A stretch of 64,000 bases of DNA from CAVPDA01 sp963702495 (GTDB lineage: Bacteria; Pseudomonadota; Gammaproteobacteria; Burkholderiales; Rhodocyclaceae): positions 62,001-126,000 of the forward strand of contig CAVPDA010000019.1 in assembly GCA_963702495.1 (NCBI GenBank). Reading direction: 5' to 3'. The translations under genes and the position numbers were made by a program. The notes under the pieces are model-generated. The model saw only the letters and a list, made by a program, of their open reading frames with translations. It had not been told where the DNA came from and did not search any database. Positions 7,652 to 17,374 of this stretch are shown piece after piece. Position 1 is the first letter of the stretch. Each line of letters opens with the position of its first letter.

Positions 7652-10600
7652 CTAAGCAGCCGCTTCTTCGCGCATGCGCAGCGCCTTCTCGATGTCTACC
7701 TCGACCACGCGCGACACGCCCTGCTCCTGCATGGTGACGCCGATCAACTGGTGCGCCATCTCCATGGTGATCTTGTTGTGGCTGATGTAAAGAAACTGGG
7801 TCTGCTCCGACATGCGCTTCACCATGTCGCAGAACCGTTCGGTGTTGCTGTCGTCGAGCGGCGCATCCACTTCGTCCAGCAGACAGAAGGGTGCCGGATT
7901 GAGCTGGAAGAAGGAGAACACCAGCGCGATCGCCGTGAGCGCCTTCTCGCCCCCCGACAGCAGGTGGATGGACGCGTTCTTCTTGCCTGGCGGCTGGGCG
8001 ACGACCTGAACGCCGGCATCCAGGATTTCCTCGCCGGTCAGCACCAGCCGCGCCTCGCCGCCGCCGAACAGCTCGGGAAAGAGCGCGCCGAAGTGCTTGT
8101 TCACCGCGTCATAGGTATCGCGCAGCTGTTCGCGCGTCTCGCGGTCGATGCGCCGGATGGCGTCCTCCAGCGTGGTGATGGCCTGGTTCAGATCCGCCGA
8201 CTGGGCATCGAGGAAGCCCTTGCGCTCGCGCGCCGCGGCGACTTCCTCCAGCGCCGCCAGGTTGACCGCGCCGAGGTCCGCGATCTCCTGCCCGAGCCGG
8301 GCCAGGTCGCCCTGCAGCACTGCTTCCTTCAGCTCGCGCGTGAGCTTGGGCAGCAGCGCCTCCTCGTCCGCCTGGGCCTCCGCCAGACGCGCGGCGAACT
8401 GCTCCTCGTTGAGCTGGGCCGCCTGCTGCTTGAGCTTGACGTCGCCGATGCGGTCGCGCAGCGGCCCCAGGCCCTGTTCGGTCTTGAGCCGCGATTCTTC
8501 GAGCTGGCGCAGGCGCGCCGCCACTTCCTCGAGTTGCCGCGCATCGCGGCCAGGCGCTGCTCGCGCTCGCGCCGCTGGTCCAGCGCCGCCTGCAACTCGG
8601 CTTCGATGCGCGCCTCGTCCAGTCCGGCGCGCTCTTCGTTCGCCGCCGCGGTCTCGCCGGCGATCCGTTCCAGTTGCTCCCGGCGCCAGCTTCGCGCGAC
8701 TTGGCGATGTCCTCCAGTTTGCCCGCGCATTCCCGCTCGGAGAACTGCGCTTCCTGTTCTTCCCGCGCCAATTGGTGCTCCAGGGCGCGCGCCTCGCGCA
8801 CCGCCTGGTCCGCCATGCGCTGGGCGTCCATGGCCGATTCCAGCTTGTCGCGCAGAGCTTCCGCCAGCTCGCGCTGGCGCCGCAGTTCGCTCTCGGCCCG
8901 CGTCTGGCGCTCCGCCTCGGCGCTTTCCGCCTGGGCCACCTCGTTCAGGTCGCGCTGGATCTGGGCGCAGCGCTCGTCGTGGCGTTGCTGCGCCTGGGTC
9001 ACCTTGAGTCCTTCGACCTGGGCCGTATGCAGGCGCTGCTGCAGATCCTGGGCGATGCGCCGGGCGGTATTCACCGCCTCACGGTGGTGCGCCAGGGCCG
9101 CTTCGCCCTCGTGCACCGCGCTGCGCGCCGTCGCCGTCTCCGCTTCCAGGATGGCGAGCCGCGCTTCCAGTTCGCCGATTTCCCGCTGGCGCTCGATCAC
9201 ACCATGGGTGCGTTCGTCCGCCGCATAGAACGACAGCCCGTTGCGCGACAGTACCTGTCCGCCCCGCCCGACCCAGCATTCGCCCGGCGCCAGCTCGTGG
9301 CGGCGGCCGCAGAGGGCGGCTACATCCTCCGCCACCGACACGCCGCGCAGCCAATCGTCGAGCACCGGCTGCCAGCGCGGCTCGCGACAGCGCACCTTGG
9401 CGGCGAGGCGTTCGCCCGCCTGGGACTCGATCGACGGCGGCTCCGGCACCGCACCGGGAAGCGCCATGGCGGCATTGACCGGCGCCGGATCGTCCAGCAG
9501 CGGGGCGATGCGCGATTCATCGTCGAGCGCGATGGCGCCCAGCCGTTCCCGCAGGACCGCCTCCAGCGCCATTTCCCAGCCGGGCTCGACCTCGATGCCC
9601 TGCCACAGCGGCGCCTCGCCGTCCAGGCCGTGGCGCTTCAGCCAGTCGCCGAGCTTGCCGTTCTGCCGCACCCGGCTCTGCAACTGCACCAGCGCGTCGC
9701 GCCGCGCTCGCGCCTCGGTGAGCTGTTTCTGCGTCTGGCGTTCCCGTTCGATGGCCGTGCGATGCGCCTGCTCGCGCAGGGGAAGCTCGGACTGCAGCGC
9801 CGCCGCTTCCGCCTGCTGCGCCGCAGCGCCCTGCTTCAGCCCTTCCAGGGTGGCATGCAGGCGGTCGATGGCGTGGGGATCGGGCGCGACCAGATCCTGC
9901 CGGTCCTGATCGAGCCGGGCGCGCCTCTGGGCCAGGGCTTCGATGGCGCGCTGGGCGCTGGCGCGATGGGTATCCTCGACGCGCAACTGCTGCTCGGCCT
10001 GGGCCAGTTCGCGCCGCACGACCGCGGCGGCGGCGTCCGCCTGTTGCAGCACCTGCTCGGTCTCCGGCAGCTGCTCCGCCGCCGCCTCATGGCGCAGGTG
10101 CGCCGACGCGTAGCGGTTGCGGGCGTTTTCCTGCAGTTCGGTCCAGCGGCCCTCGTCCTGTTCCAGCGTGCCGGACTGTTCGCGCCAATGGGCTTCCTCG
10201 CGCCCCAACTGGGCGAGCCGGGTTTCCGATTTCTGCCGCGCCTCGCGCTGATGGGCCAGTTCCTGCTCCAGCCGCGCCACGTCTGCATTGGCTGCGAACA
10301 TCTCGTTCTGGGCGGCGTGCAGGACATCGCCGGCGGCGTAATGCTCGCTGCGCGCTTCCTCCGTCAACCGTTCCAGTTGGCGCAGGCTGGCAGTCTCGGC
10401 TTCCAGCCTGTTGGTGGCGCGCTCCACCTCGCGCGCCGCGCGCTCGCGCTCGCCGCGCGCGTCGTTGCGCTTGAGCAGCCACAGCAGGTTCTGGCGCTCG
10501 GCCAGTTCGGCCTGCAGGGCACGATATTGTCGGGCCACCTCGGCCTGTGCTTCCAGGTGGATGATCTGGGTCGCCAGCTCGTTGCGGATGTCCTCCAGCC

Positions 10601-11177
10601 GCGACAGGTTTTCCCGGGTGTCGGACAGGCGGTTCTCGGTCTCGCGCCGCCGCTCCTTGTACTTGGTGATGCCCGCCGCCTCTTCCAGGAACAGGCGCAG
10701 GTCCTCCGGCTTGGCCTCGATGATGCGCGAGATCATGCCCTGCTCGATGATGGCATAGGCGCGCGGCCCCAGCCCGGTGCCGAGGAAGAGGTCGATGACG
10801 TCGCGCCGGCGCACGTGCAGGTTGTTGATGTAGTAGCTGGAGTCGCCGTTTCGTTCGAGCACGCGCTTGACGGCGATTTCGGCATAGCCGGACCACTGGC
10901 CGGCGGCGCGGCCCTGGGCATTGTCGAACACCAGTTCGACGCTGGCACGGCCGACCGGCTTGCGCCCGGTGGAGCCGTTGAAGATCACGTCCTGCATCGA
11001 CTCGCCGCGCAGGGCCGCGGCCTTCGACTCGCCCAGCACCCAGCGCACCGCGTCGATGATGTTGGACTTGCCGCAACCGTTGGGCCCCACCACCCCCACC
11101 AGTTGTCCGGGCATGAGGACGCTGGTCGCATCCACGAAGGACTTGAATCCGGCAAGTTTGAGCTTGGTCAGGCGCAC
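7652..11177 (-). CDS. smc: chromosome segregation protein SMC, interrupted by two apparent 1-base deletions
   Basis: A structural maintenance of chromosomes ATPase, about 1170 residues if repaired. The N-terminal frame (from GTG at 11177) carries the Walker A block GPNGCGKSNIIDAVRW and a long coiled coil with a hinge near the middle. The C-terminal frame carries the signature LSGGEKALTAIALVFSFFQ and Walker B LLDEVDAPLDD. The reading frame changes twice on the way: near 8690 and near 8538. Each change is explained by one missing base, and the intervening 150 bases encode good coiled coil in a third frame. Both ATPase halves are well conserved, so I favour sequencing or assembly error over real decay. 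It heads the operon with zipA, ligA and galU. Confidence 0.9.
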
Positions 11178-11273
11178 GTCGGAGGTCGGTCGCTTGGGTC
11201 GGTCTCGGTGGATCGGTGGCCGGCCGCTGCAAAGGCATGGAGTGCACGCCGCGGGCGACCCGTATGGGGGCCG

Positions 11274-11279
11274 TATAAT
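11274..11279 (+). promoter_or_regulatory. possible -10 element for queF
   Basis: A consensus TATAAT lies 27 bases before the queF start codon in the divergent interval between smc and queF. No convincing -35 box is visible at the right spacing, and the queF leader has no clear Shine-Dalgarno sequence, so this is a weak call. Confidence 0.35.
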
Positions 11280-11305
11280 ACCATTTTGCTTCCCGCCCAC
11301 CCGCC

Positions 11306-11725
11306 ATGGCGACCCGACCTGCCAAGACGCTGGAGATCTTCCCCAACCCGGCGCCCGACCGGGATTACCACATCCACATGGAAATCCCGGAATTCACCTG
11401 CCTCTGCCCGAAAACCGGCCAGCCCGACTTCGCCACGCTCTTTCTCGACTACGTCCCCGACAGGAACTGCGTCGAATTGAAGAGCCTGAAGCTCTACATC
11501 TGGACCTACCGCGACCAGGGAGCCTTCCACGAAGCGGTAACCAACCGCATCCTCGATGATCTGGCCGCCACCACCAAACCGCGCTTCATGCGCCTGACCG
11601 CCAAGTTCTACGTGCGCGGCGGCATCTTCACCAACGTCGTGGCGGAATACCGCAAGAAAGGCTGGAAGCCGGCGCCGAAAGTGGAACTGACGGAGTTCGC
11701 GCCGCAATCGAATACGCGCGGCTGA
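11306..11725 (+). CDS. queF: NADPH-dependent 7-cyano-7-deazaguanine reductase (type I QueF)
   Basis: A 139-residue enzyme that reduces preQ0 to preQ1 in queuosine tRNA-modification synthesis. The short length and the motif CPKTGQPDF, with the active-site cysteine, identify the unimodular type I QueF. The NADPH/substrate-recognition block ELKSLKLYIW and the His-containing GAFHEA segment follow. It is transcribed divergently from smc. Other queuosine genes (queC, queD, queE) are not in the window, so the pathway is completed elsewhere if present. Confidence 0.96.
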   Translation: MATRPAKTLEIFPNPAPDRDYHIHMEIPEFTCLCPKTGQPDFATLFLDYVPDRNCVELKSLKLYIWTYRDQGAFHEAVTNRILDDLAATTKPRFMRLTAKFYVRGGIFTNVVAEYRKKGWKPAPKVELTEFAPQSNTRG

Positions 11726-12049
11726 GTCGCTTCTGTACACCCCGCCGGTGAAAGGCGATGCAGTTCCGCCCAGGGTGCTTTCGGGACCGGGTCGGCGCGC
11801 CTGCGCGATCTCGGCGCGCTTTAGCGCACCGAAGCCACCCAGCCAAAATGGTGGCACTGGTCAGGCGGATCAGGCTGACATCCTATTGTGTCGCCTGAAG
11901 AGCCGGTGCGCGATGGACTTCGCGAGAAATTTGCGGAAATGGGGTTGGATCTCCTATCCTTGCGCGGCTCGTTTGTAAGGCGATGCCACTGGGCCGGATG
12001 CCCGGGCGGGATGCGCCGCCGCTCCCGCGAAAACCATAACAAGGAGATC

Positions 12050-12886
12050 ATGATGAAAAGGCTACTCCCGCAGATGCTCTTTCTTCTTTCGCTCGGGCTC
12101 GCCGCTCCTGCACTGGCGGAGCCGGACAGGAAGGGCTGCGCCGACCACCCGCTGTTCCCCACCCGCATGCCCGACTTCTTCATCGTCAACTGCAAGACGA
12201 CCGAGTTCGACGCCTACGAGTTCTTCACGGCCAAGCCTCCGAAGAATCGCCAGGAAGGCCGGTTCACCTTCATCACCTACCAGCTCGAACGAGGCAAGAG
12301 CGATGCCAGCGGCGTCGCGGTGGTACGCAACTACGAGAACGCGATCGCCAAGATCGGCGGCACGGTCGCCGCCAGCGACCCGCAGCGCTGGGTGAACGGC
12401 ACGATCGTCGTCGATGGCAAAGAGGTCTGGGCGCAGGCCGAGAAGGGCAACGGCAAGATCTGGCTGCGCATCGTCGAGAAACAGGCGATGAAGCAGCACA
12501 TCGTGGCCGATGCGGCCGCGATGTCGAACGACCTCAGGGCCACCGGCCACGTCGCGGTGTACGGCATCTTTTTCGACACCGGCAAAGCCGTGGTGAAACC
12601 CGAATCCAAGCCCGCGCTCGACGAGGTAGCTAGACTGCTCAAGGGCGACCCGAACCTCAAGCTCTGGGTCGTCGGGCACACCGACTGGGTGGGCAAGGTG
12701 GACGACAACATGCGGCTCGCGCAGGCGCGCGCCGAGGCCGTAGCGGCAGAGCTCGTGAGCGCCCACGGCATTGCCGCGGCAAGGCTCAAGGGCTACGGCG
12801 TGGGGCCGCTGGCGCCGGTGGCGGGAAACGGAGACGAAACGGGCCGGGCGAAGAACCGGCGAGTTGACCTGGTGAAGGCGCCCTGA
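12050..12886 (+). CDS. OmpA-family protein with signal peptide
   Basis: A 278-residue exported protein. The start is ATG 12050 with AAGGAG just upstream (a second ATG follows at 12053). A signal peptide is clear (hydrophobic LLPQMLFLLSLGLAAPALA, cleavage after ALA). The N-terminal part after cleavage has no assigned fold. The C-terminal ~110 residues are an OmpA peptidoglycan-binding domain: GIFFDTGKAVVKPES, the WVVGHTDWVG block, NMRLAQARAEAV and a GKAKNRRV-like end. It probably anchors to peptidoglycan from the periplasm or outer membrane. A strong hairpin terminator follows. What its N-terminal part binds is unknown. Confidence 0.88.
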   Translation: MMKRLLPQMLFLLSLGLAAPALAEPDRKGCADHPLFPTRMPDFFIVNCKTTEFDAYEFFTAKPPKNRQEGRFTFITYQLERGKSDASGVAVVRNYENAIAKIGGTVAASDPQRWVNGTIVVDGKEVWAQAEKGNGKIWLRIVEKQAMKQHIVADAAAMSNDLRATGHVAVYGIFFDTGKAVVKPESKPALDEVARLLKGDPNLKLWVVGHTDWVGKVDDNMRLAQARAEAVAAELVSAHGIAAARLKGYGVGPLAPVAGNGDETGRAKNRRVDLVKAP

Positions 12887-12916
12887 CGGAAATTTCGGTC
12901 CGTTGAACGACCGGGA

Positions 12917-12951
12917 GTCAGCCGTGTGGTCGGGTCACGGCTGACGGTTTT
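12917..12951 (+). terminator. intrinsic terminator after the OmpA-family gene
   Basis: A perfect 10-base inverted repeat (GTCAGCCGTG / CACGGCTGAC) with a 9-base loop is followed by GGTTTT. It sits 30 bases after the stop codon at 12886. Confidence 0.8.
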
Positions 12952-13083
12952 GGGTTGTGTCGCGCGAATCGCGGCCTGCGTTGCGTAGGAATCGCTGCGA
13001 ATTGCAGATGAGGCGCGGGCGGCCTGCCGCTGGAATCGAAGCGATATGTTAGTCCTTTTCGAGCGAGCACCGTGCCTTTGCAC

Positions 13084-13962
13084 TCAGGCTTCTTCCTCCC
13101 CGAGACGCCCGCAGAACAGGCTGGCCGCGACGATCATGCCGCCGCCCAGCCATTCCTTGAGGCCCATCTCCTCCCCCGCCAGCAGCCACGACGACAGGGC
13201 GGCCACCACCAGTTCGAAGAGGAAGATGACGATGGCCTGGTTCGCCGGGGTCTGGGTGAGACCGTAGTACACCACCAGATTGACGAGCAGCAGGACGGCT
13301 CCCAGCGTCAGCAGCAGCAGCGCCGTGCCGATGTCGCGGGGCAGCGCCGCAGGGGCGGAGGCGAAGGGCAGAAGGAGCATGCCGAGCACCACCACGCAGA
13401 AGAATACGGCGACCGACTTCACCTCGATCGGCAGGTGCGGCGTCTTGCGCACCAGGACGTTGGACAACGCGAACAGGAAGCCGGAACCGAGGCCGATCCA
13501 TTCCGCCGGGTTCTTCGGCCACGGCGCGCCGAATTCGGGATGCCACAGCATGGTGACGGCACCGGCCAGCGATAGTGCGATCACGGCACCGCCCACCGCG
13601 TTCAGCCTCTCATCCAGCAGCAACCGCGAGAGCAGGATGGTCCACAGCGGCGCCAGATAGAACAGCAGCAGCACCCGCATCACCTCGCCGTGGAGGGTGG
13701 CGAGCACGTAACCGAGATTGCAGCCGGCGGCGGCAAGGCCGATCCAGAGCAGCATCCAGCTTGGGCGGAAGCCGGACCAGATGCGGCGAAAGGCGATCAG
13801 CGCCGCGACCAGCGCGATGCCGTAGGTGAGTGTCGAGGATGCGATGCCGGATACCCCCGCTGCCGCGAGGGCGCGGTAGGGATACCAGATCAAGCCCCAG
13901 ACCACGGCGCCGGTGAGCAGGGCAGCCAAAGCAACAGGATTCGGTCTGCGCGGCGCTGTCAT
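13084..13962 (-). CDS. EamA/DMT-family transporter
   Basis: A 292-residue inner-membrane permease with about ten hydrophobic segments, typical of the two-repeat EamA (DMT) fold. The first segment (VALAALLTGAVVWGLIWYPYRAL) has the family's N-terminal pattern, and the second half repeats the layout (PAEWIGLGSGFLFALSN onwards). These proteins export or exchange small metabolites; the substrate cannot be read from sequence. It is divergent from dapC, with 26 bases between their start codons. No partner genes nearby point to a substrate. Confidence 0.88.
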   Translation of the reverse strand: MTAPRRPNPVALAALLTGAVVWGLIWYPYRALAAAGVSGIASSTLTYGIALVAALIAFRRIWSGFRPSWMLLWIGLAAAGCNLGYVLATLHGEVMRVLLLFYLAPLWTILLSRLLLDERLNAVGGAVIALSLAGAVTMLWHPEFGAPWPKNPAEWIGLGSGFLFALSNVLVRKTPHLPIEVKSVAVFFCVVVLGMLLLPFASAPAALPRDIGTALLLLTLGAVLLLVNLVVYYGLTQTPANQAIVIFLFELVVAALSSWLLAGEEMGLKEWLGGGMIVAASLFCGRLGEEEA

Positions 13963-13964
13963 CC

Positions 13965-13970
13965 TATAAT
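13965..13970 (+). promoter_or_regulatory. possible -10 element for dapC
   Basis: A consensus TATAAT lies 18-24 bases before the ATG at 13989. No clear -35 is visible. If it is used, transcription would start about 11 bases before that ATG, which would favour the alternative GTG start at 14016 with a normal leader. Confidence 0.3.
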
Positions 13971-13988
13971 TCGGCTCTTTTCAAGAAG

Positions 13989-15209
13989 ATGCCAGCGACC
14001 GGCTGGCGGCCCGCCGTGAATCCGAACCTCGCCAAACTCCAGCCTTACCCCTTCGAGCGCCTGCGCCAGCTTTTCGCCGGCCTCACGCCGCCGTCCGACC
14101 TGAAGCCGATCCGGCTCTCCATCGGCGAACCGCAGCACGCGACGCCGGCCTTCATCCAGGCGGCCTTGAGCGAAGGCCTGGGCGGGCTGGCGAATTATCC
14201 CACGACAGCAGGGACGGACCGCCTGCGCAGCGCCATCGCTGGCTGGATCGGACGCCGCTATGAGTTGCCCGCGCCCGACCCGGCGAAACAGGTGCTGCCG
14301 GTCAATGGTTCGCGCGAAGCCCTGTTCGCCGTCGCCCAGTGCGTCATCGACGGCAGCCGCCCCGACCCGCTGGTGCTGTGTCCCAATCCCTTCTATCAGA
14401 TCTACGAGGGGGCGGCATATCTGGCCGGTGCGCGACCGCTGTTTCTCAATCAACTGCCGGAGAACGGTTTCGCGTCCGACTTCGCTTCCGTCCCCGACGA
14501 GAGTTGGCAGCGGGTGCAACTGGCCTACGTGTGCTCGCCCGGCAATCCCACCGGCAAGGTGCTCACCCTGGACGAATGGCGCACCCTGTTCGAACTGTCG
14601 GACCGCCACGGCTTCGTCGTCGCCGCGGACGAATGCTACTCCGAGATCTATGCTGACGAGGCGGCGCCGCCCCTGGGTGCGTTGCAGGCGGCGCGCCGGC
14701 TCGGCCGCGACGAGTACCGCCGGCTGGTGGTGTTTTCCAGCCTGTCGAAGCGCTCCAACGTGCCAGGCATGCGCTCCGGCTTCGTCTGCGGCGACGCGCA
14801 GGTACTGGAGCGCTTCCTGCTCTATCGCACCTACCACGGCAGCGCCATGAACCCGGCGGTGCAGCACGCCAGCATCGCCGCCTGGAACGAGGAGACGCAC
14901 GTGACCGAGAACCGCCGCCTCTACCGCGAAAAGTTCGCGGCCGTGACGCCTGTCGTCGCCCGCCATCTGCCGACGACGCAACCCGACGCCGGTTTCTACC
15001 TGTGGGCGCGCACGCCGGAAGCGGATACCGCCTTCGCCCGCCGCCTCCAGCGTGTCTATAATGTGACCGTTCTGCCCGGCAGTTTCCTGGCGCGGGAGGC
15101 CAACGGCATCAATCCCGGCGCCGGTTTCGTGCGCATCGCGCTGGTGGCGCCGCCGGAGGAATGCCTGGAGGCGGCGCACCGCATCGCCGCCTGCTGCGAA
15201 CGACTCTGA
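13989..15209 (+). CDS. dapC: succinyldiaminopimelate transaminase (DapC)
   Basis: A 406-residue fold-I PLP aminotransferase in lysine and meso-diaminopimelate synthesis, converting N-succinyl-2-amino-6-oxopimelate to N-succinyl-diaminopimelate. Visible: the aromatic-rich YPFERLRQL N-terminus, GSREALF, CSPGNPTGKV, DECYSEIY and the PLP-lysine block SSLSKRSNVPGMRSG (Schiff-base Lys in SKR). It directly precedes dapD and dapE is three genes on, which strongly supports DapC over other aminotransferases. A GTG at 14016 (before NPNLAKLQPYPF) is an alternative start that fits the family's N-terminus better. Confidence 0.93.
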   Translation: MPATGWRPAVNPNLAKLQPYPFERLRQLFAGLTPPSDLKPIRLSIGEPQHATPAFIQAALSEGLGGLANYPTTAGTDRLRSAIAGWIGRRYELPAPDPAKQVLPVNGSREALFAVAQCVIDGSRPDPLVLCPNPFYQIYEGAAYLAGARPLFLNQLPENGFASDFASVPDESWQRVQLAYVCSPGNPTGKVLTLDEWRTLFELSDRHGFVVAADECYSEIYADEAAPPLGALQAARRLGRDEYRRLVVFSSLSKRSNVPGMRSGFVCGDAQVLERFLLYRTYHGSAMNPAVQHASIAAWNEETHVTENRRLYREKFAAVTPVVARHLPTTQPDAGFYLWARTPEADTAFARRLQRVYNVTVLPGSFLAREANGINPGAGFVRIALVAPPEECLEAAHRIAACCERL

Positions 15210-15229
15210 CAACCACGGACGACAAGACC

Positions 15230-16057
15230 ATGCCAACGCAGGAATATCAGCAAATCATCGAACAGGCCTTCGAAGACCGGGCCAACATCCAGCCCGGCAA
15301 GTCGCCCGCCCGCATCGGCGAAGCCGTCGACTGGGTTCTCCAGCAACTCGACCAGGGCAAGCTGCGGGTCGCCGAAAAGGTTGACGGCGACTGGGTCACC
15401 CACCAGTGGATTAAGAAGGCGGTGCTGCTCTCTTTCCGCCTCGAGGACAACCGGGTGATGAGCGACGGCGTGACCAAGTACTACGACAAGGTGGCACCCA
15501 AGTTCGCCAGCTACGATACCGAGCAGTTCGCCCGCGGCGGCTTTCGCGTCGTGCCAGAAGCCATCGTGCGGCGCGGCTCCTTCATCGGCCGGAACGTGGT
15601 CCTGATGCCCTCCTTCGTGAACATCGGCGCCTACGTGGGCGAGGGCGCGATGGTGGACACCTGGGCCACCGTCGGTTCCTGCGCCCAGATCGGGAAGAAC
15701 GTGCACCTCTCCGGCGGCGTCGGCATCGGCGGCGTGCTGGAACCGGTGCAGGCCAACCCCACCATCATCGGCGACAACTGCTTCATCGGCGCCCGCTCCG
15801 AGGTGGTCGAGGGCGTCATCGTCGAGGACAACGCGGTGATCTCGATGGGCGTGTTTATCGGCCAGAGCACCCGCATCTACCACCGGGAAACGGGGGAGAT
15901 CACCTACGGCCGCATTCCCGCCGGCTCGGTGGTGGTCTCCGGCAACCTGCCTTCCGCCGACGGCAAGTACAGCTTGTACTGCGCCGTCATCGTCAAGCAG
16001 GTGGACGCCAAGACGCGCGCCAAGGTCGGCATCAACGAACTGCTGCGCGGCATATAA
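15230..16057 (+). CDS. dapD: 2,3,4,5-tetrahydropyridine-2,6-dicarboxylate N-succinyltransferase
   Basis: A 275-residue left-handed parallel beta-helix acyltransferase that transfers succinyl from succinyl-CoA to tetrahydrodipicolinate. The N-terminal alpha-helical domain (EYQQIIEQAFEDR) is followed by hexapeptide repeats with the expected glycines (GRNVVLMPSFVNIGAYVGEG, GKNVHLSGGVGIGGVLE). Length is the usual 274 or so. The start ATG 15230 follows dapC by 20 bases. It belongs to the succinylase branch together with dapC and dapE in the same run. Confidence 0.97.
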   Translation: MPTQEYQQIIEQAFEDRANIQPGKSPARIGEAVDWVLQQLDQGKLRVAEKVDGDWVTHQWIKKAVLLSFRLEDNRVMSDGVTKYYDKVAPKFASYDTEQFARGGFRVVPEAIVRRGSFIGRNVVLMPSFVNIGAYVGEGAMVDTWATVGSCAQIGKNVHLSGGVGIGGVLEPVQANPTIIGDNCFIGARSEVVEGVIVEDNAVISMGVFIGQSTRIYHRETGEITYGRIPAGSVVVSGNLPSADGKYSLYCAVIVKQVDAKTRAKVGINELLRGI

Positions 16058-16127
16058 CCTTCACTGAGGCTTGGGTCCCGCCATGGCACGCATCAACCAA
16101 CGACCGACGACTCCCGGCGGCGACGCC

Positions 16128-17306
16128 ATGATTTTCGACCGGCTGTTCCACCTGATGGCGGAGAAGCAGGCGTCGGATATCTTCGTCACTGCCGGCGCGG
16201 CGATCCACATCAAGATCCAGGGCACCACCATCCCGATCAACCAACAGGTGATGGACCCGGGCACCATCCAACGCATGGCCTACGAGATGATGAACCCGGA
16301 GCAGATCAAGCGCTTCGAGGAAGCGAAGGAGATGAACCTCTCCTTCGGCGTGCGCGATGTCGGCAACTTCCGCGTCAACATCTTCTGGCAGCGCGGTTCG
16401 ATCGCCATCGTGGTGCGCTTCATCCAGGGCGTGATCCCGTCCCTGACGTCGCTGGGGCTGCCGCCGGTGCTGGCGGACATCATCATGGAGAAGCGCGGCC
16501 TGGTGCTGGTGGTGGGTTCCACCGGTTCCGGAAAATCCACCACCATCGCCTCCATGATCGACCACCGCAACAGCAACCGCACCGGCCACATCCTCACCAT
16601 CGAGGACCCGATCGAGTACCTGTTCAAGCACAAGAAATCGGTGGTTAACCAGCGCGAGATCAGCATGGATACCCTGTCCTGGGGCGATGCGCTGAAGAAC
16701 GCCATGCGCCAGGCACCGGACTGCATCCTGATCGGCGAGATCCGCGACCGCGAGACGATGCAGTCGGCGCTGGCCTACGCCCAGACCGGACACCTGTGCC
16801 TGGCGACCCTGCACGCCAACAATGCCTACCACGCGCTCAACCGCATCATCAACTTCTTCTCGCTGGAGAGCCGCACCCTGCTGTTCCTCGATCTGTCGGT
16901 GAGCCTCAGGTGCATCATCTCCCAGCGTCTGGTGAAGAGGCCCGACGGCAAGCGCGTGCCGTCGGTGGAGATCCTGCTCAACACGCGCCATATCGCCGAA
17001 CTCATCGAGCGCGGCGAAGTGAACGGCATCAAGGAGGCGATGGAGCAGAGCCTCGCCCCCGGCTCCCAGACCTTCGAGCAGGACCTGTTCCGGCTCTACA
17101 AGGAAAGCGTCATCACGCTGGAAGAGGCGCTGGCCAATGCCGACTCGCCCACCAACCTGTCCTGGCTGATCAACAACTCGCAATTGGGCGGCCCCAGCGT
17201 CAGCGAGCCGGGGCACGCGGGCGTACTGGATCTCGACAAGTCCGGCCCGACCGGCGCCTCCTTCAAGGAGTTCTCCCTCAACCTCGACGACGTCGCCCAG
17301 GACTAG
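16128..17306 (+). CDS. pilU: type IV pilus retraction ATPase, PilT/PilU family
   Basis: A 392-residue hexameric secretion ATPase of the PilT/PilU type, which powers pilus depolymerisation for twitching. The Walker A block GSTGSGKSTTIASM, the Asp box (TIEDPIEYLF), Walker B (CILIGEIRDRETM) and the His box (CLATLHANNAYHAL) are intact. The ORF is longer at the C-terminus than PilT (about 345 residues), which fits PilU. I chose ATG 16128 because MIFDRLFHLMAEKQASDIF matches family N-termini; ATG 16083 would add 15 residues. It sits inside the dap cluster without functional link. No pilT is in the window. Confidence 0.88.
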   Translation: MIFDRLFHLMAEKQASDIFVTAGAAIHIKIQGTTIPINQQVMDPGTIQRMAYEMMNPEQIKRFEEAKEMNLSFGVRDVGNFRVNIFWQRGSIAIVVRFIQGVIPSLTSLGLPPVLADIIMEKRGLVLVVGSTGSGKSTTIASMIDHRNSNRTGHILTIEDPIEYLFKHKKSVVNQREISMDTLSWGDALKNAMRQAPDCILIGEIRDRETMQSALAYAQTGHLCLATLHANNAYHALNRIINFFSLESRTLLFLDLSVSLRCIISQRLVKRPDGKRVPSVEILLNTRHIAELIERGEVNGIKEAMEQSLAPGSQTFEQDLFRLYKESVITLEEALANADSPTNLSWLINNSQLGGPSVSEPGHAGVLDLDKSGPTGASFKEFSLNLDDVAQD

Positions 17307-17374
17307 GTGCGCGCCCGCGCCGGACCGCGCCGCGCCGCCGCAGCCGCGGGCTGACCTCTGCAGGCTTTTCGTTC

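Noticed and set aside
8148..11480. 1110-residue plus-strand frame across smc
   Set aside because: Shadow of smc; it has no recognised motif and overlaps queF at its end.
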